A stretch of 57,621 bases of DNA from an uncultured Synechococcales cyanobacterium. Lineage in GTDB: Bacteria > Cyanobacteriota > Cyanobacteriia > Thermosynechococcales > Thermosynechococcaceae. Shown one piece after another: positions 29,824 to 39,501 of the stretch. The notes below the pieces were generated by a model, which saw only the letters and a program-made list of their open reading frames with translations, made no database searches and was not told the origin of the DNA. How positions within the stretch are numbered: position 1 is the first letter of the stretch; each line of letters begins with the position of its first letter. A program made the position numbers and the translations under genes. The stretch covers positions 1-57,621 of the forward strand of contig CADCWO010000115.1 of NCBI GenBank assembly GCA_902806435.1, written 5' to 3'.

Positions 29824-31158
29824 ATGAATCCTGCTCTGACTCAATTTGGCACTCAAATGTCTAACTTAACTGGTGTACGCGCCATTATGAAGGACATCAT
29901 TGAAACCCTACGGGCGAGCGAGGGGCAAGAATTTATCAATTTGAGTGCTGGAAACCCGGTGATTTTACCAGAGGTCGAGCAGCTTTGGCGACAGTGTACG
30001 ACGGATCTCCTAGCCAGCCCTGACTATGGGGAGGTTGTCTGTCGCTACGGCTCAAGTCAGGGTTATCAACCTTTTGTTGAAGCAGTCGTTCAAGAGTTTA
30101 ATCAACGTTACGGTCTTCAACTCACCGATCGCAACATTTTAATCACACCGGGCAGCCAAGCCCTTTATTTTTTTGCCGCCAATGCCTTCGGCGGGTACAC
30201 AGCAGACGGTCGACTGAAGCAAATTGTCTTACCCTTAAGCCCGGATTACACAGGCTATGGTGGCGTTACGCTGATCCCTGAGTCGTTAGTTGCTTACAAA
30301 CCAACTTTGGATATTGATGCCCCAGCGCATCGCTTCAAGTACCGCCCAGATTTCAGCCAGCTAACGATTAACGAGAATACTGGTTGTGTCCTGTTTTCCC
30401 GGCCTTGCAATCCTACGGGTAATGTCCTGAGCGACGAGGAAGTGCAAAAGATTGCTGCTCTGGCTACACCTCACAATGTGCCTGTTCTGATTGACTCCGC
30501 CTATAGTCCTCCTTTTCCTAGCTTGAACTTTACGGAGATGACGCCGCTAATTGGTGGTGACTCTGGCAGCCCCAACGCCCCAGCTAATGTCCTCCACTGT
30601 ATGAGTTTATCCAAGGCTGGGTTGCCGGGCGAACGCATCGGGATTGCGATTGGCAGTCAGCGACTGATTCAAGTTTTGGAGGCTTTTCAAGCGAATATTT
30701 GCCTGCACTCCTCTCGTTATGGGCAGGCGATCGCGGCGCGGGCCATTCAGTCGGGGGCACTAGCTAACATCTCAGAACAAGTGATTCGACCCTACTATCA
30801 AGCAAAGTTCAACGTAGTTGAAACTACCCTTGATCAGGTAATGCCCCAGGATCTCCCCTGGTTTTTGCATCGCGGTGAGGGAGCGATTTTTGCCTGGTTG
30901 TGGCTAAAAGATCTACCAGTGACGGATTGGGAGTTTTATCAAGCTTTAAAGCAGGTGGGAGTGATTGTCGTGCCAGGAAGTTCCTTCTTTCCTGGCCTCC
31001 GTGAAGATTGGCTGCACAAGCATCAGTGCCTGCGGATCAGCCTCACAGCCTCTGACGAGGAGATTCAAACGGGAATGCAGCGTTTGGCTAAGGTGGCTAC
31101 CCAGTTTTACGGGCAACCATCCCGTCAAGCTTTCTCTTCCCAAGTCACAGTTGGTTGA
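29824..31158 (+). CDS. avtA: Valine-pyruvate aminotransferase
   Basis: A fold-type I PLP aminotransferase of 444 residues. It contains [60 protein letters not shown] and the PLP lysine in [15 protein letters not shown]. This set matches AvtA, which interconverts valine and alanine (or 2-oxoisovalerate and pyruvate). The long C-terminal region ([20 protein letters not shown]) agrees. The next gene, rimM, starts two bases after its stop, so the two are probably co-transcribed. Confidence 0.9.
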   Translation: MNPALTQFGTQMSNLTGVRAIMKDIIETLRASEGQEFINLSAGNPVILPEVEQLWRQCTTDLLASPDYGEVVCRYGSSQGYQPFVEAVVQEFNQRYGLQLTDRNILITPGSQALYFFAANAFGGYTADGRLKQIVLPLSPDYTGYGGVTLIPESLVAYKPTLDIDAPAHRFKYRPDFSQLTINENTGCVLFSRPCNPTGNVLSDEEVQKIAALATPHNVPVLIDSAYSPPFPSLNFTEMTPLIGGDSGSPNAPANVLHCMSLSKAGLPGERIGIAIGSQRLIQVLEAFQANICLHSSRYGQAIAARAIQSGALANISEQVIRPYYQAKFNVVETTLDQVMPQDLPWFLHRGEGAIFAWLWLKDLPVTDWEFYQALKQVGVIVVPGSSFFPGLREDWLHKHQCLRISLTASDEEIQTGMQRLAKVATQFYGQPSRQAFSSQVTVG

Positions 31159-31159
31159 G

Positions 31160-31738
31160 ATGAACAATGAGCCCTCAGCCCAGAGTCAGCACCAACAATC
31201 TGATCAGCCTACCTCAGCGTGGCTAGAAATTGGCAAGATTGTGGCACCCCAAGGTCTGAAGGGTGAGGTACGGGTTTACCCCAACTCTGATTTTCCAGAA
31301 CGGTTTGAAACACCGGGTCGGCGTTGGCTGCTGTGTCCGAGAGTGGCAGAACCTCAAGCTGTCGAATTGGTGCGGGGATACTATTTGCACGGCAAGGGAC
31401 TTTACGTTATCGAGCTGGCTGGGGTGACGAATCGTACGCAAGCGGAGGCTCTTAAAGACTGCCTTCTTGTGGTTCCTGATAGCGACCGCCCGACTTTAGA
31501 AGCGGGGGAATTTCATATCGTGGACTTGATTGGTCTAGAAGTATTTGATCAGCAGACTCAAACCTTGATTGGTTCTGTGATCAACGTCTTTCCAGCAGGA
31601 AATGACTTGTTAGAAGTTCAAAGGAATCAACCTAGTCAAGCTACCGTTTTGATTCCCCTTGTGAAGGAAATTGTGCCGGTTGTAGATCTGCCCAACAGAA
31701 GATTGGAAATTACGCCACCTCCAGGTCTGCTGCCATAG
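31160..31738 (+). CDS. rimM: 16S rRNA processing factor
   Basis: RimM binds ribosomal protein S19 and helps mature the 30S head. The N-terminal barrel is recognised by [20 protein letters not shown] and the C-terminal PRC-barrel by [34 protein letters not shown] larger open frame begins at 30965 but overlaps avtA. ATG 31160 gives a 192-residue protein with a short Gln/Ser-rich leader before the conserved start. Confidence 0.95.
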   Translation: MNNEPSAQSQHQQSDQPTSAWLEIGKIVAPQGLKGEVRVYPNSDFPERFETPGRRWLLCPRVAEPQAVELVRGYYLHGKGLYVIELAGVTNRTQAEALKDCLLVVPDSDRPTLEAGEFHIVDLIGLEVFDQQTQTLIGSVINVFPAGNDLLEVQRNQPSQATVLIPLVKEIVPVVDLPNRRLEITPPPGLLP

Positions 31739-31888
31739 CCATCGCTTTCTAACATCAAGCTACCCACTTATCAGGTTGAGCATCAAACCAGCTCACTCTT
31801 TATTAGCAACGTGATAGCCGAAGCGCTACAGGAGCAGCAGACTTTGGCCTGATGCTTACTCCTGCAAAATTCCTTTTATCTTTTAAAG

Positions 31889-31917
31889 TTGACATTTTCA
31901 ACTCAAAACGGTTAAAT
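31889..31917 (+). promoter_or_regulatory. Probable sigma-70-type promoter of the riboswitch transcript
   Basis: TTGACA at 31889-31894 is followed after 17 bases by TTAAAT at 31912-31917. This would start transcription about 31925, just before the riboswitch stem at 31936. No NtcA box was seen overlapping it. Confidence 0.6.
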
Positions 31918-31933
31918 TAGATACAGAAATAAA

Positions 31934-32010
31934 TACGTTCATCTCTTCCCCATCTCTTTTTTTGAGATTCTGAAGGGACGGAAGTAGGGCTTAACCCCGA
32001 AGGAACGCGC
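31934..32010 (+). promoter_or_regulatory. Glutamine riboswitch (glnA / downstream-peptide RNA motif)
   Basis: The closing stem pairs CGTTC (31936-31940) with GAACG (32003-32007). A hairpin ATCTC/GAGAT lies at about 31952-31968. The strongly conserved core GACGGAAGTAGG and CCCGAAGGAACGC follow, as in the cyanobacterial glutamine-binding RNAs. The placement 40 bases before a small ORF is that of the 'downstream-peptide' variant. In cyanobacteria such RNAs switch on small proteins when glutamine is high. Confidence 0.88.
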
Positions 32011-32047
32011 CTCCCTTAAATACACATTGATTAAAGAGGCGAAGAAT

Positions 32048-32272
32048 ATGAAACTTGTTTATCGCGGCGTTAGCTACGAATATACTCCCCCCCAAGTTAG
32101 CTATCCTGATAGTTCAACTGCAAAGGCAATGAAAGAAGAGTTTCGTGCTATCAGTGTCGCTGAAGAACACCGAAGTGAAAATCGCCAGCGGTCGATGCTA
32201 ATGCGTTCTTTGCATAGTGTAGGAATAGACGAAATTCCTACTAACTATTCGGACCATGTAGCCTTTAGCTAG
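32048..32272 (+). CDS. Small DUF4278 protein, candidate glutamine synthetase inactivating factor (GifB-like)
   Basis: The 74-residue protein begins MKLVYRGVSYEYTPPQV, the DUF4278 signature. Its C-terminal half is basic, with HRSENRQRSMLMRSLHSVGI, which resembles the Arg-rich GS-binding region of IF7/IF17 inactivating factors as I remember them. ATG 32048 is preferred over TTG 32027 because DUF4278 begins there and GAGGCGAAG lies upstream. It sits under a glutamine riboswitch and tail to tail with glnA, the target of such factors. The DUF4278 call is firm. The inactivating role is an inference from context and the short basic motif. Confidence 0.75.
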   Translation: MKLVYRGVSYEYTPPQVSYPDSSTAKAMKEEFRAISVAEEHRSENRQRSMLMRSLHSVGIDEIPTNYSDHVAFS

Positions 32273-32322
32273 GTCTTTTTTTGTTAGGTCTTTTTTTGCT
32301 AGTCTCATCTAAATGATGGATT

Positions 32323-32347
32323 AAAGCACCCCTGAGGGTGCTTTTTT
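32323..32347 (+). terminator. Rho-independent-type terminator of the DUF4278 transcript
   Basis: AAAGCACCC and GGGTGCTTT (32323-32331 and 32336-32344) form a 9-bp stem with loop CTGA, followed by T residues to 32347. A 13-base direct repeat, TAGGTC plus seven T, lies just upstream at 32270-32282 and 32285-32297; its first copy includes the stop codon. Confidence 0.8.
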
Positions 32348-32351
32348 ATTC

Positions 32352-32382
32352 AAAAAAAGCAGCTACCTATCTAGGTAGCTGC
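32352..32382 (-). terminator. Terminator of glnA
   Basis: A perfect 11-bp stem GCAGCTACCTA / TAGGTAGCTGC (32359-32382) with a two-base loop is followed on the minus strand by seven T (32352-32358), as expected 3' of glnA. Confidence 0.85.
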
Positions 32383-32435
32383 CAAAAGCCGCCACAAAAT
32401 GAGTTGAGACCTTGCGCTAGGCTCTATCCTCCAAG

Positions 32436-33860
32436 TTATGCATCGTAGTAAAGGGCGAACTCGTACGGATGGGGCCGCATGCTCAACGGTTTGACTTCCT
32501 TGCTGAGCTTGTAATCAATCCAGTTATCAATAAAGTCTTCGGTAAAGACCCCAGGATTCGTTAAAAAACCGTGATCCGCCTTCAACGCTTCTAACGCCTC
32601 TTGCAGAGACCCAGGGGTTGAGGGAATTTTAGCAAGTTCTTCTGCGCTGAGTTCGTAGATGTCAACATCTAAAGGATCACCTGGATCAATTTCGTTCTTA
32701 ATGCCATCGAGACCGGCACACAGCATTGCAGCAAAAGCCAAGTAAGGGTTGGCCATTGGATCTGGGCAGCGGAACTCAAAGCGCTTGGCTTTGGGACTAG
32801 TAGCGATTGGAATTCGGCAACAAGCAGAGCGATTCCCCTGAGAGTAGGCTAAGTTCACTGGCGCTTCAAAACCGGGAACCAGACGTTTGTAAGAATTGGT
32901 TGTGGGATTGGTGAAGGCTAAGAGAGCGGGAGCATGCTTGAGGATACCACCAATGTAATGCAAGCCCATCTGGCTCAAGCCAGCATAGCGATCTCCAGCA
33001 AACAGAGGCTGTCCATCTTTCCAGATGGACTGGTGAGTGTGCATCCCCGTGCCATTGTCCCCGAATAAGGGCTTAGGCATGAAGGTAACGGTCTTACCAT
33101 GTTGCTTGGCGACATTCCTAATCACATATTTGTAGGTCATCAAGCCATCTGCTGCCTGGATGATGGGAGCAAACTTGACCCCCAGTTCGCACTGGCCCCC
33201 GGAGGCAACTTCGTGGTGTTGTTTTTCAATCGAAACTCCGCACTTGGCCATCGTTAGCAACATCTCACTGCGGATATCCTGCAGCGAATCAGTTGGGGGA
33301 ACCGGAAAATAACCTTCTTTGTTGCGGGGCTTGTAGCCCAAGTTGCCACCGGGTTCCTCCCGGCCAGAATTCCAATTGCCTTCTGCCGAGTCTACGTGGT
33401 AAAAGCCTGTATTCGCCGTTTGGTCAAATCGAACTTCATCAAAGATGAAGAACTCTGCTTCAGGACCAAAAAAAGCGGTATCGCCAATGTTGGCAGCGGT
33501 TAGAAATTCTAGGGCTTTTTGGGCGATCGCCCGCGGACAGCGATCGTAAAGTTCTCCTGTTCGCGGCTCAATAACCGTGCAAATTAGTGAGAGCGTTGGT
33601 TCTTTCATAAACGGGTCAATCCAGGCCGTGGCCGGGTCAGGCCGCATCGCCATATCTGACTCATGGATGGATTTCCAACCGCGAATACTAGACCCATCAA
33701 AAGCCACGCCCTCTGTGAAGCTCTCTTCCTCAAGTAAATCTCGGTGGATGGTGAGGTGTTGCCAAGTTCCTAACGGATCAACAAATTTGAGATCAATAAG
33801 CTGAATATCATCGTTTTGAATCCAATTCAAAACGTCTTGGGGGGTTTGAGCCTGAGCCAT
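32436..33860 (-). CDS. glnA: Glutamine synthetase type I
   Basis: The 474-residue enzyme makes glutamine from glutamate, ammonia and ATP, the entry step of the GS-GOGAT cycle. Recognised elements are [45 protein letters not shown], the [12 protein letters not shown] metal site, NRSACCRIP and [20 protein letters not shown]. It is a single gene with its own terminator and an NtcA-type promoter about 180 bases upstream. The neighbour on the opposite strand is a riboswitch-led small protein that may inhibit it. Confidence 0.98.
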   Translation of the reverse strand: MAQAQTPQDVLNWIQNDDIQLIDLKFVDPLGTWQHLTIHRDLLEEESFTEGVAFDGSSIRGWKSIHESDMAMRPDPATAWIDPFMKEPTLSLICTVIEPRTGELYDRCPRAIAQKALEFLTAANIGDTAFFGPEAEFFIFDEVRFDQTANTGFYHVDSAEGNWNSGREEPGGNLGYKPRNKEGYFPVPPTDSLQDIRSEMLLTMAKCGVSIEKQHHEVASGGQCELGVKFAPIIQAADGLMTYKYVIRNVAKQHGKTVTFMPKPLFGDNGTGMHTHQSIWKDGQPLFAGDRYAGLSQMGLHYIGGILKHAPALLAFTNPTTNSYKRLVPGFEAPVNLAYSQGNRSACCRIPIATSPKAKRFEFRCPDPMANPYLAFAAMLCAGLDGIKNEIDPGDPLDVDIYELSAEELAKIPSTPGSLQEALEALKADHGFLTNPGVFTEDFIDNWIDYKLSKEVKPLSMRPHPYEFALYYDA

Positions 33861-34038
33861 GAATTACTCCTTAATCTTGTAGCGGTCTTAAGTTCGGTGT
33901 AGGGGGCGAGGGCAGGGGGTGTTTGGGAAAGTGAGGATGAGTCGGGAAAGACTTATGACAGGCAAGCTGTGACAACACGGGAAAATTGATTTAAATTAAA
34001 TCGGCATGCAGAGCAGGATTGGTGGACATTGACGTTCT

Positions 34039-34081
34039 ATCGTAAGAGATAGGGCCAGGGGTACTTTGTAACACATTATAC
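34039..34081 (-). promoter_or_regulatory. NtcA-activated class II promoter of glnA
   Basis: On the minus strand GTA-TAATGTGT-TAC (34068-34081) is a perfect GTA-N8-TAC NtcA box. After 23 bases comes TACGAT (34039-34044), fitting the TAN3T -10 element at the classical NtcA spacing. This predicts activation under nitrogen shortage and a leader of about 170 bases. The rest of 33861-34526 shows no gene. Confidence 0.85.
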
Positions 34082-34526
34082 AAAAATCTCTGAAAACTCT
34101 AACTAAGGTTTAGCCTTAAAATTGGCAGAGCTAGCTGTGAAATCTGAAGATATTGCCATGGTTTTCTTAAGCGGAGAGTGAATTAAGCAGCAATGATGTT
34201 CATTGACGTTGTGCTATAGGCAGATGACGTAAAAGACAAATCCTCTCCAAGATGGCTAGGAGAACTAGCCGTTGCTAATGCGCCTGCATGATAAACTGAA
34301 CCTTATGTTCGCGCTAAATTACTAGCTGGCTATGCAGATTGATTAGTAGTTTAATCTCATAACCTGCCTCCAGTGGGTCAGTCTAGCTCAATTTAAAAGT
34401 GCTGGAAATCTCTATTCGGCCTAATGCTTAAGAATTCTTGCTAGAGGCTACCAAGGCGCAGCTTAAGGTCACCAAATCGTCAATAATTTAAGCAGATTTA
34501 ATCAAAAACGTTTGAGAGAGGAATGT

Positions 34527-35036
34527 ATGCGGGACGCAGTGACAGGTTTAATTGGCAGCTATGATCTTGCCGGTCAGTACTTAGATCGGAATGCAGTGGA
34601 TGAACTGAGGTCTTACTTCAACACTGGTACGGCGCGTGTGCAGGCGGCTGGTGCGATTAACAGTAACGCTGCTGCAATTGTCAAGGAATCAGGTAGGCAA
34701 TTATTTGCTCAACTACCTGAACTGATCCAACCCGGTGGCAACGCCTATACAACTCGCCGCTATGCTGCTTGTCTGCGTGATATGGATTACTACTTGCGCT
34801 ACGCTACTTACGCTCTCGTAGCTGGGAATACTGATGTCCTTGATGAGCGAGTCTTAAATGGTTTACGAGAAACATACAATTCTCTGCAGGTCCCTATCGG
34901 GCCAACGATCCGGGGCATTCAAATCATGAAGGAGATGGTTAAAGAGCAAGTAGCAGCAGCCGGTATCGAAGATGCTGATTTTATAGATCAACCCTTTGAC
35001 TATATGACCCGCGAACTAAGCGAAGAAGATATCTAG
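34527..35036 (+). CDS. apcF: Allophycocyanin-like beta-18 subunit
   Basis: A phycobiliprotein of 169 residues that replaces one ApcB in the phycobilisome core next to the linker ApcE. The sequence MRDAVTGLIGSYDLAGQYLD, the GGNAYTTRRYAACLRDMDYY segment with the chromophore Cys, and the end FDYMTRELSEED match ApcF rather than ApcB. Start ATG 34527 has GAGAGGA upstream; the open frame begins at TTG 34512, which is less likely. apcF is commonly separate from apcABC, as here. Confidence 0.95.
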   Translation: MRDAVTGLIGSYDLAGQYLDRNAVDELRSYFNTGTARVQAAGAINSNAAAIVKESGRQLFAQLPELIQPGGNAYTTRRYAACLRDMDYYLRYATYALVAGNTDVLDERVLNGLRETYNSLQVPIGPTIRGIQIMKEMVKEQVAAAGIEDADFIDQPFDYMTRELSEEDI

Positions 35037-35053
35037 AGCCTGTAATTGTTGGA

Positions 35054-35875
35054 TTGACTAAGCAGCGGTTGGATACTCTACTTGTCGAACGCGGTTTGTC
35101 AACTTCGCGTCAGCAAGCCCAGCGTTTAATTTGGGCAGGGGAAGTTACGGTTGACCAGCAAGTGATTGATAAGCCTGGAACAACGGTTAAAGCTTCCGCC
35201 CAAATCCAGGTTAAGCAGCGATCGCCCTACGTTTCTAGAGGTGGCGAGAAGCTAGCCAAAGCGCTTGATGTTTTCCCAATTCAGGTAGCTGATCGGATCT
35301 GCCTTGATGGCGGTATTTCGACTGGTGGCTTTACGGATTGTTTATTGCAGGCCGGTGCTAAGCTAATCTACGGTGTCGATGTTGGCTATGGGCAAGTGGC
35401 CTGGCAGCTGCGCACGGATTCGCGGTTAATCCTTAAAGAGCGCACTAACCTGCGCTACTTGAAACCAGAAGATATTTACCCCTTAGGCCACCTCTACCCT
35501 GACTTGGGAGTTGTGGATGTTTCTTTTATTTCTCTAACCAAAGTTCTGGCTGCATTGTGGAATTTACTTCAAGCTCCGCGAGAAGCGGTGTTATTGATCA
35601 AGCCGCAGTTTGAAGTCGGACGAGCCCATGTAGGCAAGCAGGGTGTGGTTCGAGACCCTCAAGCCCAGGCGGAAGCGATCGCGCAAGTCTTTCAAGCAGC
35701 CCAAGAAATTGGTTGGAACTATAGCGGCTTAACCTGGTCTCCCCTGCTTGGGCCGGCCGGGAACATTGAGTACTTGCTATGGCTGAAAATGGAAGCTCAA
35801 AACCCGTTTATCGATTTAGCGCGCATTAAGCAAGTCACCTTAAGTGCTCAGAAAGATCTTTTAGGCCACCGATAG
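35054..35875 (+). CDS. tlyA: TlyA-family rRNA 2'-O-methyltransferase (S4 + FtsJ-like domains)
   Basis: An N-terminal S4 RNA-binding domain (QRLDTLLVERGLSTSRQQAQ) is followed by an FtsJ-like methyltransferase. SPYVSRGGEKLAKAL precedes the SAM motif LDGGISTGGFTDCLLQAGA, then YGVDVGYGQVAWQLR and LLIKPQFEVGR. TlyA enzymes methylate ribose in rRNA; older annotations call them haemolysins. Start is TTG 35054. The SAM motif reads LDGGIS where LDVGAS is usual, a mild deviation. It starts 17 bases after apcF and may be read from the same transcript. Confidence 0.9.
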   Translation: MTKQRLDTLLVERGLSTSRQQAQRLIWAGEVTVDQQVIDKPGTTVKASAQIQVKQRSPYVSRGGEKLAKALDVFPIQVADRICLDGGISTGGFTDCLLQAGAKLIYGVDVGYGQVAWQLRTDSRLILKERTNLRYLKPEDIYPLGHLYPDLGVVDVSFISLTKVLAALWNLLQAPREAVLLIKPQFEVGRAHVGKQGVVRDPQAQAEAIAQVFQAAQEIGWNYSGLTWSPLLGPAGNIEYLLWLKMEAQNPFIDLARIKQVTLSAQKDLLGHR

Positions 35876-36064
35876 AAATCATTAACCCTGTCGGGAAAGC
35901 GGTTGCAGTAAGCAACAATCACCGGCAGAGTAAGCGTTTCCCTGCCTCTGATACTGTGCTAAGGTTTTATTAGGATTTATATTCGTGTGTAGTTTGTTCT
36001 TGTTTATGTACAGGCGTCTCTCCGAATCTAACTCTCTACACCTTTTTGATTCGGTAAATATTTT

Positions 36065-36367
36065 ATGTCAATTTACGTAGGTAATCTGTCCTTTGAGGTG
36101 ACGCAAGACGACCTCAGTCAAGTTTTTGCAGAATACGGAACTGTGAAGCGGGTACAATTGCCAAACGACCGTGAAACAGGCCGTCCGAGAGGATTTGGTT
36201 TTGTAGAGATGGAAACAGAAGCAGAAGAAGCCGCTGCGATCGAGGCCTTAGATGGTGCGGAATGGATGGGCCGTGATCTGAAAGTGAACAAGGCAAAGCC
36301 TCGTGAAGAAAGAAAACCTTCTAGCGGTAGCTGGGGTAATAATCGTAATACTTCTCGGCGCTACTAA
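36065..36367 (+). CDS. Cyanobacterial RRM RNA-binding protein (Rbp)
   Basis: A single RNA-recognition motif with RNP2 IYVGNL at the N-terminus and RNP1 RGFGFVEM near residue 43, plus a short Ser/Gly/Asn tail ending NNRNTSRRY. Such Rbp proteins are cold- or stress-induced in cyanobacteria and bind mRNA. rpsU follows on the same strand, the classic rbp-rpsU pair. The AT-rich leader from about 35930 may be long; a hairpin terminator separates the two genes. Confidence 0.95.
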   Translation: MSIYVGNLSFEVTQDDLSQVFAEYGTVKRVQLPNDRETGRPRGFGFVEMETEAEEAAAIEALDGAEWMGRDLKVNKAKPREERKPSSGSWGNNRNTSRRY

Positions 36368-36402
36368 GCTTTGAAGCTAAGGCTTGAACTCTAAAGTTTT
36401 GT

Positions 36403-36431
36403 GGGCAGGCTTTATTGTCTGCCCTATTTTT
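36403..36431 (+). terminator. Terminator between rbp and rpsU
   Basis: GGGCAG (36403-36408) and CTGCCC (36419-36424) form a stem with a 10-base loop, followed by TATTTTT. It probably ends most rbp transcripts and may limit read-through into rpsU. Confidence 0.7.
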
Positions 36432-36504
36432 GCTTTCAGCTTAATGGATATGGCCGCTACTGGCCAGTATTAACTTAATCAACATAGAAGAGAAGGAGTA
36501 AAGG

Positions 36505-36690
36505 ATGACCCAAGTGATTCTTGGCGAGAATGAAGGAATTGAGTCAGCCCTGCGTCGGTTTAAGCGCCAAGTTTCTAAAGCCGGAATTTTTCCAGACATG
36601 AGAAAACATCGCCACTTTGAAACACCGCTTGAAAAGGAGAAACGTAAAGCGGTAGCCAAGCACAAGCAGCGCCGGCGCCGCTCTCGCTAA
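36505..36690 (+). CDS. rpsU: 30S ribosomal protein S21
   Basis: The 61-residue basic protein has the S21 pattern: [19 protein letters not shown], then [13 protein letters not shown] and an Arg-rich C-terminus ending RRRRSR. AGAAGGAG lies upstream of ATG 36505. It is downstream of rbp, as in many cyanobacteria. Confidence 0.96.
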   Translation: MTQVILGENEGIESALRRFKRQVSKAGIFPDMRKHRHFETPLEKEKRKAVAKHKQRRRRSR

Positions 36691-36802
36691 AAGTTGATAC
36701 TGTCTTAAATAGAGCTATGCAAACGGATAGGATGCGATTATCCTAGCGGGGAGAGATAGTTTTATATTTATTGGCACAAAGTTATATAGGAACTCGAAGG
36801 GC

Positions 36803-37081
36803 ATGAAAACCAACGAACTGTTAAGTCGCTATGCTGCAGGGCAACGAGATTTTAGAGACTTAAACCTGATGGCAGCAAAATTGAGGAACGTAAACCTGAG
36901 CTATGCCAACTTGAGTGGGGCTAATCTGAGTGGAGCGAATCTGAGCTACGCCAACTTAAGTGGCGCTAATTTGAGCGGGGCTAACTTGACCAAGGCCAAT
37001 CTAAGTGATATCAATCTCTATCAAGCATCCCTAGGTGGGGCAATTATGCCTGATGGGACTGTTTACGGACTCGTCGCATAA
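36803..37081 (+). CDS. Pentapeptide-repeat protein, small
   Basis: A 92-residue protein. After a 22-residue leader it carries about ten A(N/D)LSx-type pentapeptides (NLSYA, NLSGA repeated; residues about 23-75), which would form a right-handed quadrilateral beta-helix. It ends with GGAIMPDGTVYG, a common tail in cyanobacterial pentapeptide proteins. No signal peptide. The function of such proteins is mostly unknown. The repeats are nearly identical at DNA level too. Confidence 0.9.
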   Translation: MKTNELLSRYAAGQRDFRDLNLMAAKLRNVNLSYANLSGANLSGANLSYANLSGANLSGANLTKANLSDINLYQASLGGAIMPDGTVYGLVA

Positions 37082-37159
37082 ATAGCTACTTTCTATAGAA
37101 GCTTTGGTCTTTGGCACAATAAAGGGGATTCAGGCTTTTATAGAAGAGCAATCTAAATC

Positions 37160-37933
37160 ATGCAGGTTTATCGGCTTCCGGCACTTTCAGATAACTATAT
37201 CTATTTGCTGCACGACCCCTCTAGTAATACCGCAGCAGTTGTAGACCCGGCAGAGGCTAAACCTGTACTGGATTGCTTGCGAAAGCTTCAAGCAAAGTTA
37301 ATCGCAATCTTCAATACCCATCACCACCAGGACCACATTGGTGGCAACGGTGAGTTATTACAAGCATTTCCAGGTGTTCTGGTCTACGGGGGAGCTGAAG
37401 ACCGAGGCAGAATCCCAGAGCAGCAAGTATTTCTCCAGGAAGGTGATCGCGTTAGTTTCGCGGATCGTGAGGCAGAAATTTTATTCGTTCCGGGCCACAC
37501 ACGCGGTCATATTGCCTACTACTTTTCACCCATTGCACCTCAGGAAATGGGTGAATTGTTTTGTGGCGACACTTTATTTGCTGGAGGCTGTGGCAGGCTG
37601 TTTGAGGGAACGCCAGCCCAGATGCTAGAGTCACTAAGCAAACTACGTGATTTACCCGCTAACACACGAGTTTGGTGTGGGCATGAGTACACATTGAAAA
37701 ACCTACAATTTGCCCTGACAGTTGACGGTCAAAATCCTGAATTGCAAGCTCGGTTTGCAGAGGTAAAAGCTGCCCGTAGCCGCTCAGAACCGACAATTCC
37801 AAGTTCTATCGGTTTAGAGAAGCAAACCAATCCCTTCTTGCGGTGGGATGAACTCGGTCTGAGCAATGCTGTGGAGAGTAATGCTCCGCTGCAAACCTTT
37901 ACGCGCTTACGAAAGATGAAAGATCAGTTCTAA
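37160..37933 (+). CDS. gloB: Hydroxyacylglutathione hydrolase (glyoxalase II)
   Basis: A metallo-beta-lactamase-fold enzyme of 257 residues that hydrolyses S-lactoylglutathione in methylglyoxal detoxification. The binuclear metal motif THHHQDHIGG is near residue 54. VPGHTRGHIAYY, FCGDTLFAGGCGRLFEG and the HEYTLKNLQFA segment follow in family order. Its TAA stop directly abuts the convergent mraY stop with no gap. Confidence 0.93.
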   Translation: MQVYRLPALSDNYIYLLHDPSSNTAAVVDPAEAKPVLDCLRKLQAKLIAIFNTHHHQDHIGGNGELLQAFPGVLVYGGAEDRGRIPEQQVFLQEGDRVSFADREAEILFVPGHTRGHIAYYFSPIAPQEMGELFCGDTLFAGGCGRLFEGTPAQMLESLSKLRDLPANTRVWCGHEYTLKNLQFALTVDGQNPELQARFAEVKAARSRSEPTIPSSIGLEKQTNPFLRWDELGLSNAVESNAPLQTFTRLRKMKDQF

Positions 37934-39040
37934 TTACCTAAAGCGGCCCAGCGTGAGACATAGCACTACCAATAGGCTAGCTGCACCATAAAAAACTACC
38001 ACAACCCCAGTTTCAGGCCAGCCTGTTAATTCTAAATGATGATGGAGGGGCGCCATTTTGAACAGGCGTTTGCCAATCCCATCAGGGTTTTTGGTGGCCT
38101 TGTAGTAGGTTACCTGAGCAATTACCGACAGCGTCTCAACGATAAAAACACCGCTGAGAATGAGCAGAGCCCATAGAGTGTTAGTGATTAGCCCCACAGC
38201 CGCTATAGCCCCACCTAATGCTAATGACCCGGTATCTCCCATGAATACACGTGCTGGGTTGTAGTTATGAGCTAGGAAGCCCAGGCAACTGCCACTGAGG
38301 CAAGCACAGAAGATCATTAACCCCGGCCAGGTTGGGGCGATCAGTGCTCCTAAACCAACCAAGGCGATCGCATTCGTCCCCGCAGCCAAGCCATCCAAGC
38401 CATCGGTAAGATTGATTGCATTGCTTTCTGCTGCCCCCACAAACAGCGCTAAGGGCCAGAATAAAAGCCCTAGGGGCAGAATAAACCCAAAGGGAAAGGC
38501 CAGGGTTGTAATCTCAGGTTGGCTCCAACTTAGCCAAATACAAAACAGAGCCGCACAGCCAAACTCTAACCCTAACCGCAATTTGGCGGGAATACCTTGA
38601 TTGGAGCGGTAGCGGAGCACCTGCCAGTCATCCAACCAGCCAATGAACCCGTAGGCAAATGTCAGCGCGATCGCCGCCAGCACTTCAGCGGTTTGACCCG
38701 TAGCAATAGCGGCCCATCCCCCTGACAAGATTAAGGCCACAGGAATGAAAAAAATACCTCCCATTGTGGGGGTACCCGCCTTTTTGAGGTGAGATTCGGG
38801 TCCATCTTCCCGAATAAACTGGCCCATCTTCAAGGCTTGTAATTGAGGAACCACCCAGTACCCCAGCCCTGCTGTGATCAGAGCACTAGTCCCCAAAGGC
38901 ATAGTGATTGAAAGGAAGGGATTCGTGCGGCCTGATAACCAGTCTAGAAGGAGTGCCGTTCCACCTAATCCGAGGAGCAACCCTAAAAACAAACTTTTGC
39001 CAGAAGGGGCAGTTTGCTCAAAAGCCTTATCAGAAAGCAT
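37934..39040 (-). CDS. mraY: Phospho-N-acetylmuramoyl-pentapeptide transferase
   Basis: The integral membrane enzyme makes lipid I in peptidoglycan synthesis. About ten membrane segments are visible. Family motifs are KKAGTPTMGGIFF, the catalytic Asp region NAINLTDGLDGLAAGTNAI, and GDTGSLALGG with MAPLHHHLELTGWPE. At 368 residues it is of normal length. It is solitary here rather than in a mur/fts cluster, as is usual in cyanobacteria. Confidence 0.96.
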   Translation of the reverse strand: MLSDKAFEQTAPSGKSLFLGLLLGLGGTALLLDWLSGRTNPFLSITMPLGTSALITAGLGYWVVPQLQALKMGQFIREDGPESHLKKAGTPTMGGIFFIPVALILSGGWAAIATGQTAEVLAAIALTFAYGFIGWLDDWQVLRYRSNQGIPAKLRLGLEFGCAALFCIWLSWSQPEITTLAFPFGFILPLGLLFWPLALFVGAAESNAINLTDGLDGLAAGTNAIALVGLGALIAPTWPGLMIFCACLSGSCLGFLAHNYNPARVFMGDTGSLALGGAIAAVGLITNTLWALLILSGVFIVETLSVIAQVTYYKATKNPDGIGKRLFKMAPLHHHLELTGWPETGVVVVFYGAASLLVVLCLTLGRFR

Positions 39041-39142
39041 CCTTTAGCCTCAATGATTCCGGTAAGATTTTGCCATTTTTTAACTGCTAATAGTTGTGAT
39101 GTCAGGCGCCCTGGATGTCACAGGTGTTGCCAAGAGACGAGC

Positions 39143-39376
39143 TTAATCGTCTAGGGTAAGATCATCTTCTTCAACATAGTCAGCCTCATCACCTGTCATC
39201 AGTTCAGTGATTTCCTCAACTTCTTCATCTTCGGTTAAGGGAGATAAGTCTGGCCCTTCTCGGGCAATCAACCGGCCTGACTGCTCTAGCCAATCGAGAA
39301 TTGAAGGCTCTTGTCTGGAGGAAACAACACCAGCTTGCTGATTACGAGGTTCTTCACGCAGGGAGGGATTATTCAT
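39143..39376 (-). CDS. DUF3134 family protein
   Basis: A 77-residue acidic protein with the cyanobacterial DUF3134 pattern: NPSLREEPRNQ at the N-terminus, PSILDWLEQSGRLIARE in the middle, and an acidic tail rich in Glu and Asp. No membrane segment or known catalytic motif. The function is unknown. Confidence 0.8.
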   Translation of the reverse strand: MNNPSLREEPRNQQAGVVSSRQEPSILDWLEQSGRLIAREGPDLSPLTEDEEVEEITELMTGDEADYVEEDDLTLDD

Positions 39377-39501
39377 AAGTTAACCAAAAAATTAAATCAT
39401 CCAGATTGATTCTACCTGTCCTACTCATCAAGGCCCACTAGATCGGCAAGCTTTCCAGCATTCTCTAGCGAAAGAGAATCAGTCATTTTTAGTCCTGAGA
39501 G

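Noticed and set aside
30965-31159. Upstream extension of the rimM frame to 30965
   Set aside because: It overlaps the conserved C-terminus of avtA; RimM homology begins after ATG 31160.
36880-37020. Short tandem DNA repeats taken as a possible CRISPR or minisatellite
   Set aside because: They are in frame and encode pentapeptide repeats; there are no spacers.
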